The notes: generated from the letters alone by a model not told the origin. A stretch of DNA of 47,500 nucleotides from Aneurinibacillus uraniidurans (GCF_028471905.1 NZ_CP116902.1:3180001-3227500), one strand, 5' to 3'. Numbered from the stretch's first letter, positions 8,801 through 16,256 are shown. Made by a program: numbers and translations.

Positions 8801-11168
8801 TCCCGGCGCTCAACGTCAGGGTACTTAGGTTCGCGTTTGAAGACAAAACTGTAGCATCTCGTGTGACCGTCACCTGGTACGTCTTCGTCGTACCATCTTG
8901 AGCAGTAACAACGACCGTGATGGTATTTGATCCAACATTTAGAGGAATGGATCCGGATGAGCTACCACTCGTCACCGTAACCCCATTTATCGTTACGGTT
9001 GCTGTTGCATCCGCTACCGTAGGAGTAACAGTAGTGCTACTTGTACTGTTCCCTACACTTGCGGTATAGTTGGTCGTCACCGGTGAGAAGGCTGGGCTTA
9101 ACGTGATATCAGAAAGCGATAGGTTACTTAAATTTGCATTGCTACTTAAGGGAGAATGAATATTACTGAGGTTAATATTGTCAAACCCTAGAAAAAAAGT
9201 ATTATCTCCTACATCTGGTCTGAACGCTGTAATTTCAACACTAGTGATATTTTGGAATCTGGCGTTATTTGAAGCGCTAATACTAGTACCGCCTCTACCT
9301 CCAATGGGATAATATATAGTGCCTTTACTTGTCGAACCGTTTTTGGCATCTATATAGACATACTCTGATTGCCCAATAACCTCTAGAATATCCATTGAAT
9401 CCAGATTAAACAAGTTTCCACTCTGAAGAGAAATAACCACCTTGACAGCCCCAGGGCTATAAGGATCAACATAGGCAAAATTTCCAGTAACATTGCCCGC
9501 TCGATTAACTCCATAATTTGAGCCGTCATCACTTATCAGTGCTCCCCCGGTAGTCTTTAACTGAATCGTTTCTCCAGATTTGGTCTGAGATACTGTTTGT
9601 GATGAATCATAGTTAGACCCTTCAAAGTCAAAAATTAAATTGCTCGATTGTACTTTTGATACAGTCACTTTGTAAGTCTTGGTTGTACCGTCTTGAGCAG
9701 TAACGACAGCCGTGATGGTATTCAATCCCACATTTAGAGGAATAGATCCGGATGAGCTACCACTCATCACCGTCGCGCCATTGACTTTTACTGTTGCTGT
9801 AGGATCAGCAACTATTGGTGTGACTGTAATGCTACTTATACTGTCTCCTACACTTGCGGTATAGGTAGTCGTGCTGGAGTCAAAATTAGGGGTTAATGTC
9901 CCGGCACTCAACGTCAGGGTACTTAGGTTCGCGTTTAAAGATCGTGTGACCGTTACCTGATACGTCTTCGTCGTACCATCTTGAGCTGTAACGACTAACA
10001 TGATGGTATTCGATCCCTCATTTAGAGGAATGGATCCGGATGAACTCCCACTCGTCACCGTCGCGCCATTGACTTTTACTGTTGCTGTAGGATTAGCAAC
10101 TGTTGGTGTAACTGTAATGTTACTTGTACTGTTCCCTACACTTGCGGTATAGGTGGTCGTGCTGGAATCAAAATTAGGAGTTAATATCCCGGCGCTCAAC
10201 GTCAGGGTACTTAGGTTCGCGTTTGAAGACAAAACTGTAGCATCTCGTGTGACCGTCACCTGGTACGTCTTCGTCGTACCATCTTGAGCAGTAACAACGA
10301 CCGTGATGGTATTTGATCCAACATTTAGAGGAATGGATCCGGATGAGCTACCACTCGTCACCGTAACCCCATTTATCGTTACGGTTGCTGTTGCATCCGC
10401 TACCGTAGGAGTAACAGTAGTGCTACTTGTACTGTTCCCTACACTTGCGGTATAGTTGGTCGTCACCGGTGAGAAGGCTGGGCTTAACGTGATATCAGAA
10501 AGCGATAGGTTACTTAAATTTGCATTGCTACTTAAGGGAGAATGAATATTACTGAGGTTAATATTGTCAAACCCTAGAAAAAAAGTATTATCTCCTACAT
10601 CTGGTCTGAACGCTGTAATTTCAACACTAGTGATATTTTGGAATCTGGCGTTATTTGAAGCGCTAATACTAGTACCGCCTCTACCTCCAATGGGATAATA
10701 TATAGTGCCTTTACTTGTCGAACCGTTTTTGGCATCTATATAGACATACTCTGATTGCCCAATAACCTCTAGAATATCCATTGAATCCAGATTAAACAAG
10801 TTTCCACTCTGAAGAGAAATAACCACCTTGACAGCCCCAGGGCTATAAGGATCAACATAGGCAAAATTTCCAGTAACATTGCCCGCTCGATTAACTCCAT
10901 AATTTGAGCCGTCATCACTTATCAGTGCTCCCCCGGTAGTCTTTAACTGAATCGTTTCTCCAGATTTGGTCTGAGATACTGTTTGTGATGAATCATAGTT
11001 AGGCCCTTCAAAGTCAAAAATTAAATTGCTACTTGCCTGAACGGGAAAAGCAGTAATAAAAAACATAATTGAAAACAACACCATGAGAATAGCGAGATTT
11101 TTCCTCATAAATGCAAATGAGTGAAATATCTTCCACCTATTTTCTATTAATCTTCTTATTAAATTCAT
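2859..11168 (-). CDS. Giant SLH-anchored repeat surface protein (cadherin-like beta-sandwich repeats)
   Basis: A 2769-residue exported protein. A signal peptide ends around PVQA/SS (residue 45); GGAGG 5 nt before the ATG fixes the start. Residues 46 to about 1200 comprise a 462-residue unit in two full copies plus a partial third: a beta-rich module (SSNLIFDFEG...) followed by cadherin-like beta-sandwich domains. From about residue 1330 come ten nearly identical 100-residue domains of the same beta-sandwich type (ALSTNADL...TITVTRA). A Gly/Ser linker, a conserved stalk region and three C-terminal SLH domains (about the last 190 residues) follow; SLH domains bind pyruvylated wall polysaccharide. 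The role is probably adhesin or S-layer-associated surface structure; the ligand is unknown. Its 3' end is duplicated as remnants at 17954-18535 and 25899-26503. A structured leader precedes it. Confidence 0.9.
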   Translation of the reverse strand: MNLIRRLIENRWKIFHSFAFMRKNLAILMVLFSIMFFITAFPVQASSNLIFDFEGPNYDSSQTVSQTKSGETIQLKTTGGALISDDGSNYGVNRAGNVTGNFAYVDPYSPGAVKVVISLQSGNLFNLDSMDILEVIGQSEYVYIDAKNGSTSKGTIYYPIGGRGGTSISASNNARFQNITSVEITAFRPDVGDNTFFLGFDNINLSNIHSPLSSNANLSNLSLSDITLSPAFSPVTTNYTASVGNSTSSTTVTPTVADATATVTINGVTVTSGSSSGSIPLNVGSNTITVVVTAQDGTTKTYQVTVTRDATVLSSNANLSTLTLSAGILTPNFDSSTTTYTASVGNSTSNITVTPTVANPTATVKVNGATVTSGSSSGSIPLNEGSNTIMLVVTAQDGTTKTYQVTVTRSLNANLSTLTLSAGTLTPNFDSSTTTYTASVGDSISSITVTPIVADPTATVKVNGATVMSGSSSGSIPLNVGLNTITAVVTAQDGTTKTYKVTVSKVQSSNLIFDFEGSNYDSSQTVSQTKSGETIQLKTTGGALISDDGSNYGVNRAGNVTGNFAYVDPYSPGAVKVVISLQSGNLFNLDSMDILEVIGQSEYVYIDAKNGSTSKGTIYYPIGGRGGTSISASNNARFQNITSVEITAFRPDVGDNTFFLGFDNINLSNIHSPLSSNANLSNLSLSDITLSPAFSPVTTNYTASVGNSTSSTTVTPTVADATATVTINGVTVTSGSSSGSIPLNVGSNTITVVVTAQDGTTKTYQVTVTRDATVLSSNANLSTLTLSAGILTPNFDSSTTTYTASVGNSTSNITVTPTVANPTATVKVNGATVTSGSSSGSIPLNEGSNTIMLVVTAQDGTTKTYQVTVTRSLNANLSTLTLSAGTLTPNFDSSTTTYTASVGDSISSITVTPIVADPTATVKVNGATVMSGSSSGSIPLNVGLNTITAVVTAQDGTTKTYKVTVSKVQSSNLIFDFEGSNYDSSQTVSQTKSGETIQLKTTGGALISDDGSNYGVNRAGNVTGNFAYVDPYSPGAVKVVISLQSGNLFNLDSMDILEVIGQSEYVYIDAKNGSTSKGTIYYPIGGRGGTSISASNNARFQNITSVEITAFRPDVGDNTFFLGFDNINLSNIHSPLSSNANLSNLSLSDITLSPAFSPVTTNYTASVGNSTSSTTVTPTVADATATVTINGVTVTSGSSSGSIPLNEGSNTITVVVTAQDGTTKPYTIAVTRAASLSSNADLSSLTLSAGTLSPTFTAGMTSYTASVGNSTSSINVTPTLADSNATVTVNGNAVTSGIAYMVPLTVGSNTITVVVTAQDGTTKTYTITVTRAAALSTNADLSNLVFSQGTLSPAFSSGTTSYTASVGNAVSSLTITPTLSDSNATVTVNGTAVTNGTASGGIALTVGSNTITVVVTAQDGTTKTYTITVTRAAALSTNADLGNLVFSQGTLSPAFSSGTTSYTASVGNSVTSLTITPTLSDSNATVTVNGTAVTNGTASGGIALTVGSNTITVVVTAQDGTTKTYTITVTRAEALSTNADLSNLVFSQGTLSPAFSSGTTSYTASVGNSVTSLTITPTLSDSNATVTVNGTAVTNGTASGGIALTVGSNTITVVVTAQDGTTKTYTITVTRAAALSTNADLGNLVFSQGTLSPAFSSGTTSYTASVGNAVSSLTVTPTLSDSNAMITVNGTAVTNGTASGGIALTVGSNTITVEVTAQDGTTKTYTITVTRAAALSTNADLSNLVFSQGTLSPAFSSGTTSYTASVGNSVTSLTVTPTLSDSNATITVNGTAVTNGTASGGIALTVGSNTITVVVTAQDGTTKTYTITVTRAAALSTNADLSNLVFSQGTLSPAFSSGTTSYTASVGNSVTSLTVTPTLSDSNATITVNGTAVTNGTASGGIALTVGSNTITVVVTAQDGTTKTYTITVTRAAALSTNADLSNLVFSQGTLSPAFSSGTTSYTVSVGNSVTSLTVTPTLSDSNATITVNGTAVTNGTASGGIALTVGSNTITVVVTAQDGTTKTYTITVTRAAALSTNADLSNLVFSQGTLSPAFSSGTTSYTASVGNSVTSLTVTPTLSDSNATITVNGTAVTNGTASGGIALTVGSNTITVVVTAQDGTTKTYTITVTRAAALSTNADLSNLVFSQGTLSPAFSSGTTSYTVSVGNSVTSLTVTPTLSDSNATVTVNGTVVTNGTASGGIALTVGSNTITVEVTAQDGTTKTYTITVTRAEALSTNADLSNLVFSQGTLSPAFSSGTTSYTVSVGNSVTSLTVTPTLSDSNATVTVNGTVVTNGTASGGIALTVGSNTITVVVKAQDGMTTKTYTITITKVVIPSTGGGSGGGSSTPSTPNNGVDVLVNEKVENVGTATTTKVNGQTVTTVAVDAKKLEEKLAAEGQHIVITIPVNTKNDVVVGELTGQMVKNMEQKQAVVEIKTENATYTLPAQQINIDAISDQVGKGVALQDIKIHIEIAKPTAETMKVVENAAAKGKFTIVAPPLNFTVTGTYGDRTIDVAKFNAYVERTIAIPDGVDPNKITTAIVVDSDGTVRHVPTKVVAIDGKYYVKVNSLTNSTYSVVWHPVAFQDVEHHWAKATVNDMGSRMVIGGVRNDKFNPDQDITRAEFAAIVVRGLGLKPESSSSPFTDVKTTDWYSSTVQTAYVSKLIGGFTDGTFRPNDKITREQAMVIIAKAMKTTGLQTKLQAKEAGELLQPFTDANKASEWAKSSLADCLQAGLISGRNGKQLAPKEYITRSEVAALVQRLLQNSELI
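4171..7170 (-). repeat. Ten in-frame tandem 300-bp repeats
   Basis: The block starting TTGCTCAAGTCTGCATTAG recurs exactly every 300 bp at 4441, 4741 and so on to 7141 (6241 and 6841 have one small variant). Each unit encodes one 100-residue beta-sandwich domain. Units differ at only a few bases, which implies recent expansion or ongoing homogenisation. Copy number can change without losing frame. Confidence 0.97.
7510..11033 (-). repeat. 1386-bp in-frame tandem repeat, about 2.5 copies
   Basis: Landmark TCATAGTTAG occurs at 8221, 9607 and 10993, a spacing of exactly 1386 bp (462 codons). Two full copies and about half of a third are present. Copies appear essentially identical at DNA level apart from isolated changes such as AGGCCC versus AGACCC near 11002. 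The repeat is nested in the giant SLH gene and is a likely recombination hotspot. Confidence 0.95.
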
Positions 11169-11418
11169 ATATTCCTCCGATAGGCTGAACCTAATAGATC
11201 ATTGTGCATACCACTGGGCCCCCAGGGCTCCTACCTGCTGCGCCTAGTGAGTTGTAGTTGCCTCCTAGGGCACGAGTAGTAACGTATTAACTACCAGTGC
11301 GACAGTCGTTATGTGTGACTAATTCACACTATCGATAGACTTTATAATATTTCCACTGTACGTTACGTCGGTCCATCTACATTGCCCGTATGTGACTCTC
11401 GAGATCCCATCAGTCACA
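11169..11418 (-). promoter_or_regulatory. Structured 5' leader of the giant SLH gene, class unrecognised
   Basis: On the minus strand a 7-bp hairpin (TGTGACT/AGTCACA, 11391-11418) and a 6-bp hairpin (GTGTGA/TCACAC, 11313-11329) are followed by a possible multibranch fold. A 6-bp helix (11212-11217 with 11294-11299) encloses hairpins 11277-11280/11290-11293, 11243-11247/11265-11269 and 11223-11226/11234-11237. The start codon follows about 43 nt later with a strong GGAGG. The layout resembles a riboswitch-type leader. I do not see the conserved cores of GEMM/c-di-GMP-I, SAM, TPP or cobalamin riboswitches. The base pairing was found by eye, not by a folding calculation. Confidence 0.45.
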
Positions 11419-12023
11419 CCTGAATTCACTTTAGATTAATACCCAGCCAACGCTGCCAATATAATATAAACACTAAAGACTGATACAGAACATGCCCCCC
11501 TCCAAGATATTGAGTTTTGAAAGAACAGCACAATCGGATTGAAACGCCTCCTCCCCCTTGTCGCATGATGTCTGTTCAATCCCGAATCGGCTAAATCCCC
11601 CAAGTTGCGAAAGTTGAGTTAGGTAAAACAAAAACCCACAAACTCTCATCCGTAAATCACTTTTAATTCGACCGGACACCTTCTTTTTCAACTTTCATTG
11701 TAATAAGTTCAAAAGCTGATCCATTAAATGGAGCCAATCATTCAATGCAATGTTCATAATTTTCGATAAATGGTTTCTAAAATCCTGCAATCAATCTACG
11801 ATGCTTTTTGCCGCGAAAGAAAAGCTACTCATCTAACTTCAAAACCGAGTGGAGCTATTATATACATCGTTGAACCGGCTAGACATTAATTCTTACTTAT
11901 ACTCCCTAGTTTTAAGTATATATAAAAATATAGATGCCCCCTCTATATTCAAAATGCACATTACTTTTTTGAACAAGAAACCCCTAATAACCAAGATAGA
12001 AATATTATAAAAATGAAATTCTT

Positions 12024-12220
12024 CACCTAATCACCGAGAGCGTTTATTTATTGAAATCACCGTCTATAATAATAAACAACAACAAGTCCAGAATTTCCTA
12101 AGGACAAGGCTTCATTCAGTCATACCAATCTCGGTAACTGGGTAGGGTCGGGATAGCTACCCTCACCTAAAACCGAGATTGTGCAAATTACTTTTACTTA
12201 TTTACACCTAACAACCGAGA
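12024..12220 (+). repeat. Three copies of a CACCTAAnnACCGAGA-type motif
   Basis: CACCTAATCACCGAGA (12024), CACCTAAAACCGAGA (12164) and CACCTAACAACCGAGA (12205) occur within 200 bp just downstream of the tandem recombinase genes. Function is unknown; binding sites for an element protein are one possibility. Confidence 0.5.
12126..12181. repeat. Nested inverted repeat
   Basis: CAATCTCGGT (12126-12135) pairs perfectly with ACCGAGATTG (12172-12181). Inside, GGGTAG (12140-12145) pairs with CTACCC (12157-12162). It could form a stem-stem RNA structure or a protein-binding cruciform. Confidence 0.6.
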
Positions 12221-12228
12221 AAAGCAGC

Positions 12229-12264
12229 AAAAAATAAATCCCCCGTTTTCCATACGGAGGATTT
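12229..12264 (-). terminator. Terminator of the tandem recombinase operon
   Basis: On the minus strand an 11-bp stem (AAATCCTCCGT / ACGGGGGATTT, one G-T pair) with a 7-nt loop overlaps the stop of the second recombinase and is followed by ATTTTTT. Confidence 0.85.
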
Positions 12265-13822
12265 AAAACAACAGCTCAAGTTGCGTCGTATCGACTTTGC
12301 GTCTGTCCAGATCATAACGAGTTTTAAATTCAATGTTATGGTTCTTATCAATTGAAATGTATTCAACCAGATGGGTAAGCATTCTTCGCAATGTAGTCTG
12401 ATTGATTTCATCACGCGGTTTCAAAATATCCTGGATAATAAATCCCCAGGATTCCGGCTTTAGGTCAACCTGTTCAATAGACTGAATCTGTTTTGTTTTC
12501 GTCTTAATTTGCTTCTCCGTCATTTCAATACGCTTGCTTATATCTATCCGATACATTGTGATAAGATTAATCATTTTTTTGCTCTTATCATCTGGATTAC
12601 TTCTCATACGCTCTATAAGTTCAGCTTTAATTCGGTTTAGCTGAATGTTGTATTCACCAAGCTCTTGTTCCAACTTAGAAACCTCGTCTTTCATTCTTTG
12701 TATATCGATTTGGAAGCTCTTTTGGATATGAGAAAAAATATACGAGGCATTAATCCGAATATCATTCAGAATTTTGTCGATAGCGTATTCGTGAAAAGAA
12801 TCGGCTTCAATCTTTAATCTACAAGTTTGGCAAAAGTATATCCGTTTCCCGTACTTCTTTCCGTTATTTCCGGATGAAGTTTGATCTTTTGGTTTTAGCT
12901 TTACATTGCATTCTTTACAGATTGCAATATTCGCAAAAAGGTAAGAGGTTTTATATTGCTTGGGAGGAACCTTTCTCTCTCGCCTTTCACAGTACAGCTT
13001 CCAGCAAAGCTCCCAATCTTCTTTTGAAACAATCGGTTCAATATATTCAGAGTGAACAATAATCCAGGTCTCTCGGTCAGCGAATGTTCCTTTTCCGGGT
13101 CCTGTTCGTTTACCCCAGCTCATATAACCGGCGTAGAAAGGATTGGTTATAATGCTTCGTACTTTTTCTTTTGTCCATTTATCATCGCTGTTTTCTAGAG
13201 AAAGAGAATTTGCAATGGATGCAAATCCTTCATTCTTTTTGTACATATCAAAAATTCGCCGAATGAACTCAGACTCTTCTTGATAAGGAGTGAATCGATA
13301 TTCGTTTTTAAGGTAGCGGTAGCCGTATGGAGGATTTCCGCCTGTCCAGTATCCCTTCTTGGCACGGACGATTAACCCTGCTCGCGTCCTTTTAGAAATT
13401 TGGTCTACTTCATATTTGGAGATACCATCCTGGGCAAGTTGGGCGATAATATCTCCTTTTTCATCATAGAGTGTTTCCGTACTGCTGATTACAATGGGAA
13501 TTCCATAGATCCTTATGGTTTCCCGAATGTATTGGTGCTCCAGAGGATGCCGGGCAAGACGATCATTATTATAAACAGCGATAAACTCAAAGCGGCGCTG
13601 CTCCGCATCTGCAAGTAGTTCCATTAGCTGCTTTCTTTGTGTTACTTTATTTTTCTTTGCTGATACTCCAGCATCCAGGTACTCCTTTTCAATGGTACAG
13701 CCATATTTTCGCACCATTTCATAAACAGAAACCTGTTGCATATCCATCTCCTGTTTATTTGTAGAGTGCCTGCCATAAAAAACACCACGCATTCCTGGTT
13801 TGAGCACAGTAGACAAGTTCAT
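12263..13822 (-). CDS. Large serine recombinase 1 of the element
   Basis: A 519-residue site-specific serine recombinase. The catalytic domain has FYGRHST (nucleophile Ser20, Arg18), YLDAGVSA (about 48-55) and NNDRLARH (Arg88, Arg91). A recombinase domain (GNPPYGYRY... to about 260), a zinc ribbon with CKEC and CQTC pairs, and a coiled-coil C-terminal region follow. The second half of the catalytic domain is unusual: the region where many relatives have an ERERIRE-type long helix reads EVDQISKRTRAGL. Its ATG overlaps the stop of the upstream recombinase (ATGA, 13819-13822), so translation is coupled. The pair may act as a heteromeric recombinase, as CcrA and CcrB do in staphylococcal cassettes; this is inference. 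Confidence 0.93.
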   Translation of the reverse strand: MNLSTVLKPGMRGVFYGRHSTNKQEMDMQQVSVYEMVRKYGCTIEKEYLDAGVSAKKNKVTQRKQLMELLADAEQRRFEFIAVYNNDRLARHPLEHQYIRETIRIYGIPIVISSTETLYDEKGDIIAQLAQDGISKYEVDQISKRTRAGLIVRAKKGYWTGGNPPYGYRYLKNEYRFTPYQEESEFIRRIFDMYKKNEGFASIANSLSLENSDDKWTKEKVRSIITNPFYAGYMSWGKRTGPGKGTFADRETWIIVHSEYIEPIVSKEDWELCWKLYCERRERKVPPKQYKTSYLFANIAICKECNVKLKPKDQTSSGNNGKKYGKRIYFCQTCRLKIEADSFHEYAIDKILNDIRINASYIFSHIQKSFQIDIQRMKDEVSKLEQELGEYNIQLNRIKAELIERMRSNPDDKSKKMINLITMYRIDISKRIEMTEKQIKTKTKQIQSIEQVDLKPESWGFIIQDILKPRDEINQTTLRRMLTHLVEYISIDKNHNIEFKTRYDLDRRKVDTTQLELLF

Positions 13823-15300
13823 GGCGAAACAATCGCCTCCTTGATCTGAAGAAATGGATGCTTAAATGTGATTTCAATATAGAGAGGATAAACCATGACC
13901 TGATGGATGACATCGGAGAATAGCTCTTTTACTACTTTCTCATCGAGTTCCTGAATATTTTCCTTACTTGCAAAGTGCTCGTCCTGCTGTTTGATTTTAT
14001 TTCTGATTTCTTCAAGTTCACCTATACAGAACTGAACACGTTCTTTTAGACGTTTTTGTTCTGCAAATTTGTCATAACCATTTACAAGCGCTTGCTCTAG
14101 CGATTCTTTTTTAGAAGGGTCTTTTTCACAAAACCATTTTTCTGTTCGAGTAATCAGGTGCCTTCTTGTTTCACTCAATTTGTTTTCAATACCGCGTAAC
14201 TGATCTTCAAGAGCAGCACGGTTGCTCTTTTCAAAACGAACAAACAAATCCTGAAGGTGACTGGAAAGTAGCTCTCCAAAAAAGTTATAGCATCGATCTA
14301 GCATTTGTTGCTCAATATCGGCCTTCTCGAGTTTAATCGCGTTGTGCTTTTTGCAGATGTACCGAGCATTTTTAGCTTTTCCGACAAGTGGCTGCAACAG
14401 AAGAGATTGTTCCTGTCTTTTTACTTCTTCATGACATTCTCCACAAAATAAAAGCGATTCTAAAGGGAAAAACACTTTCGGAATCTGTGTTCGGTTTTTA
14501 GCCTGCTGGATTAATTCCAGTTGATACTGAGCTTTTTCCCAGTCTTCTTCATTAATGACGGCGAGGTGGTCCACTCTTTTTTGTAGCGTTTCATCCTCAT
14601 AATTCATTACACGCAACCCCATATAAAGCGGGTTGGTTAAGACACTGCGAACACTTTGAGATGTCCATGGCTTGCCATCGCGAAGCTGGTTATTCTCATT
14701 CAGGTCTTTGGCGACTTCTCCTGTTGAATGACCATCATTAAACCGTTCATAAATTGTTTTTACAATAGAGAGTTTTTCTTCATCTCGGGTAATTTTCTTC
14801 GATGCAGAGTTGTAGGAGTAGCCGAACGGAAGGGTTCCAATATATTTACCATTTAGGAAATTTGCTTTTGTTCTTGCTCGGATACGCTCAATAATTTGTT
14901 CGCCTTCACGCTGTACCATCCCGGCCATGATGTATTCAAATAACTCACCGACTGGAGTGTAATAGATGGGGATTTCATTTTCAGCCGTGAAAATTACTTG
15001 TACATTTTTCTCTTTTAACAGTTCATAAATCTCAAGGTATTCAATCGCTTTTCTCGCCAAGCGATCTCGTTTGAATACAAATAACGTACTTACTTTATCA
15101 TTCCGAATGTCCTGTAAAAGCTTTTTCAATCCGGCACGCTGGACAATTGTCGTTTTTCTGGCTGACACTGCTTTATCTACATACTCTTCTTCAATGGGGA
15201 TGATATGATGAATTGAACTTTCAAATGCCATGTATTGTTGCATATCAATGGAGTTCACCTGAATTTCTGTTGAACTTCTATAGTAGGCGACAGCTTTCAT
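13819..15300 (-). CDS. Large serine recombinase 2 of the element
   Basis: A 493-residue serine recombinase beginning MKAVAYYRSST, so Arg8 and Ser10 are at the canonical positions. YVDKAVSA, FKRDRLARK and EGEQIIERIRARTKANF complete the catalytic domain; FGYSYN starts the recombinase domain. The zinc-ribbon region has CGEC but a less regular second pair (CKKH). A coiled coil spans about 385-460. The ribosome binding site AAAGGAGGT is strong, 4-5 nt before the ATG. It is followed with a 4-bp overlap by recombinase 1 and preceded by a 50-residue ORF. A CATAAAAT box in the upstream 60 bp resembles a sigmaE or sigmaK -10 element, but I find no matching -35. Confidence 0.94.
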   Translation of the reverse strand: MKAVAYYRSSTEIQVNSIDMQQYMAFESSIHHIIPIEEEYVDKAVSARKTTIVQRAGLKKLLQDIRNDKVSTLFVFKRDRLARKAIEYLEIYELLKEKNVQVIFTAENEIPIYYTPVGELFEYIMAGMVQREGEQIIERIRARTKANFLNGKYIGTLPFGYSYNSASKKITRDEEKLSIVKTIYERFNDGHSTGEVAKDLNENNQLRDGKPWTSQSVRSVLTNPLYMGLRVMNYEDETLQKRVDHLAVINEEDWEKAQYQLELIQQAKNRTQIPKVFFPLESLLFCGECHEEVKRQEQSLLLQPLVGKAKNARYICKKHNAIKLEKADIEQQMLDRCYNFFGELLSSHLQDLFVRFEKSNRAALEDQLRGIENKLSETRRHLITRTEKWFCEKDPSKKESLEQALVNGYDKFAEQKRLKERVQFCIGELEEIRNKIKQQDEHFASKENIQELDEKVVKELFSDVIHQVMVYPLYIEITFKHPFLQIKEAIVSP

Positions 15301-15350
15301 AGCAACCTCCTTTACTCTGCCTAGTTCATTTTATGTTTGGTTGCTTTTAG

Positions 15351-15503
15351 CTAGTCCACTTTATCAGCCTGTTTTAACAAGGTCTGCTTTATGAGATCGA
15401 TATAAATTTCAAACCACTTCTGCGCCGCTTCAGGGTCATGTACATAGCTTACGGAACGAACTGTATACGTTGGTGTCTGCTTTTTCTTGTCTGATTTCTT
15501 CAC
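15351..15503 (-). CDS. Small protein upstream of the recombinase pair
   Basis: A 50-residue acidic/basic ORF ending in KQADKVD, with the core SVSYVHDPEAAQKWFEIYIDLI. I do not recognise it. The GTG at 15503 is chosen because GGAAAG lies 5 nt upstream; the longer frame would start with an unsupported TTG at 15551 and overlap the XRE gene. It is about 50 nt upstream of recombinase 2 and is probably the first gene of that operon. It could be a recombination directionality factor by position and size, but nothing in the sequence proves that. Confidence 0.6.
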   Translation of the reverse strand: MKKSDKKKQTPTYTVRSVSYVHDPEAAQKWFEIYIDLIKQTLLKQADKVD

Positions 15504-15530
15504 AAAAACTTTCCTTTCAGGAGGAATACG

Positions 15531-15929
15531 ATGATAAATAAATTCGGTCAAAGAGTTCGTACCTTGCGACTTCAGCAGGGAATTGGTCTAAATGCTTTAG
15601 CTAATCGACTCAATGTTTCACCGGCTTATCTTAGTAATCTGGAGAACGGAAAGACGGAGACCGTTAACCTTTCTTTTTTACATCAGTTACAGGAAGAACT
15701 AAACCTAGATATTTCTATACTGCTGGGATCGGCTGATGTGGAAAACCATCGAGACTACGATGAATTTGGCTTTCGTCTTCAACATGCTAGTCTTGCACTA
15801 AACAAGCTACAAAAACTTAATCCTTCCTTTGCCGAGTACTTACTTGCCAGTATCGAGCGGGGTGTTTCCTTGTTCTCAGGCCAACAAGAGCACCCGTCTC
15901 AATCTGAAACATCCCAGGACTATCACTAG
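15531..15929 (+). CDS. XRE-family helix-turn-helix regulator
   Basis: A 132-residue protein with an N-terminal Cro/CI-type HTH (about residues 6-62: FGQRVRTLRLQQGIGLNALA, then VSPAYLSNLENGK). The C-terminal 70 residues are a helical region I do not recognise. GGAGG 6 nt before the ATG is a strong ribosome binding site. It is divergent from the small ORF at 15503 with only 27 bp between the start codons, so promoters of each must lie inside or near the other gene. It probably represses the element's recombinase genes, as such regulators often do; inferred. Confidence 0.88.
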   Translation: MINKFGQRVRTLRLQQGIGLNALANRLNVSPAYLSNLENGKTETVNLSFLHQLQEELNLDISILLGSADVENHRDYDEFGFRLQHASLALNKLQKLNPSFAEYLLASIERGVSLFSGQQEHPSQSETSQDYH

Positions 15930-16002
15930 GATTCACTACACGAGAAATTTTATTCATAATAAAAAACAACTGTTTACCATCATGAATAAAACAACCAAAA
16001 AG

Positions 16003-16036
16003 AAGAGAGTCTAACCAGTAACCGGTTGACTCTCTT
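16003..16036. terminator. Bidirectional terminator between convergent genes
   Basis: AAGAGAGTC / GACTCTCTT pairs around a second AACC/GGTT stem, with A-rich sequence on the left and TTTT on the right. It separates the XRE gene (plus) from the 81-residue gene (minus), whose stop codon lies inside it. Confidence 0.8.
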
Positions 16037-16256
16037 TTCTGTCTGTAAACATTACTTTAATTCGACTGGCTTCTGCTTCTCCGAGCTCATTCTCTAATAA
16101 ATGTGCTGCGGCCATTTCCTTGCAAGTCTGTTCCCAAAGCAACATTCTTTCTTTAATTCTGCATAAAAGTAATTCGTCTGCTACTTCATATATGTTACAG
16201 AAGGAAAGCATTTCAGATTCGTCACTAATCGAGAAACGAACTTTTACATCTCTCAT
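16011..16256 (-). CDS. Hypothetical protein, 81 residues
   Basis: No family recognised. It begins MRDVKVRFSISDESEMLSF and is mostly helical and acidic (ELLLCRIKERMLLWEQTCKE). A very good ribosome binding site (GGGAGGG) lies 6-7 nt before the ATG. It is convergent with the XRE gene and divergent from recombinase 3. Confidence 0.7.
   Translation of the reverse strand: MRDVKVRFSISDESEMLSFCNIYEVADELLLCRIKERMLLWEQTCKEMAAAHLLENELGEAEASRIKVMFTDRKESQPVTG

Larger units (their letters stand above)
11419..12228. other. Gene-free stretch inside the element
   Basis: About 800 bp with no convincing gene. A 72-codon minus-strand frame (11473-11691) starts with TTG and has no ribosome binding site. The only structure seen is the repeated motif and nested inverted repeat near 12024-12220. 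It may hold the leader promoter of the giant SLH gene or decayed sequence. Confidence 0.6.

Noticed and set aside
11391-11418. CTGATGG within the leader as a hammerhead ribozyme core
   Set aside because: The core needs CUGAUGA plus GAAA and a third stem; none of these is arranged properly here.
11169-11418. c-di-GMP-I (GEMM) riboswitch before the giant SLH gene
   Set aside because: The conserved GEMM core segments are not found in the leader, so I left the class open.
11473-11691. 72-codon minus-strand frame
   Set aside because: TTG start without a ribosome binding site, Cys-rich odd composition, no recognisable family.
12208-12414. 68-codon minus-strand frame overlapping the recombinase 3' end
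   Set aside because: Shadow frame of recombinase 1, and it runs through that operon's terminator.
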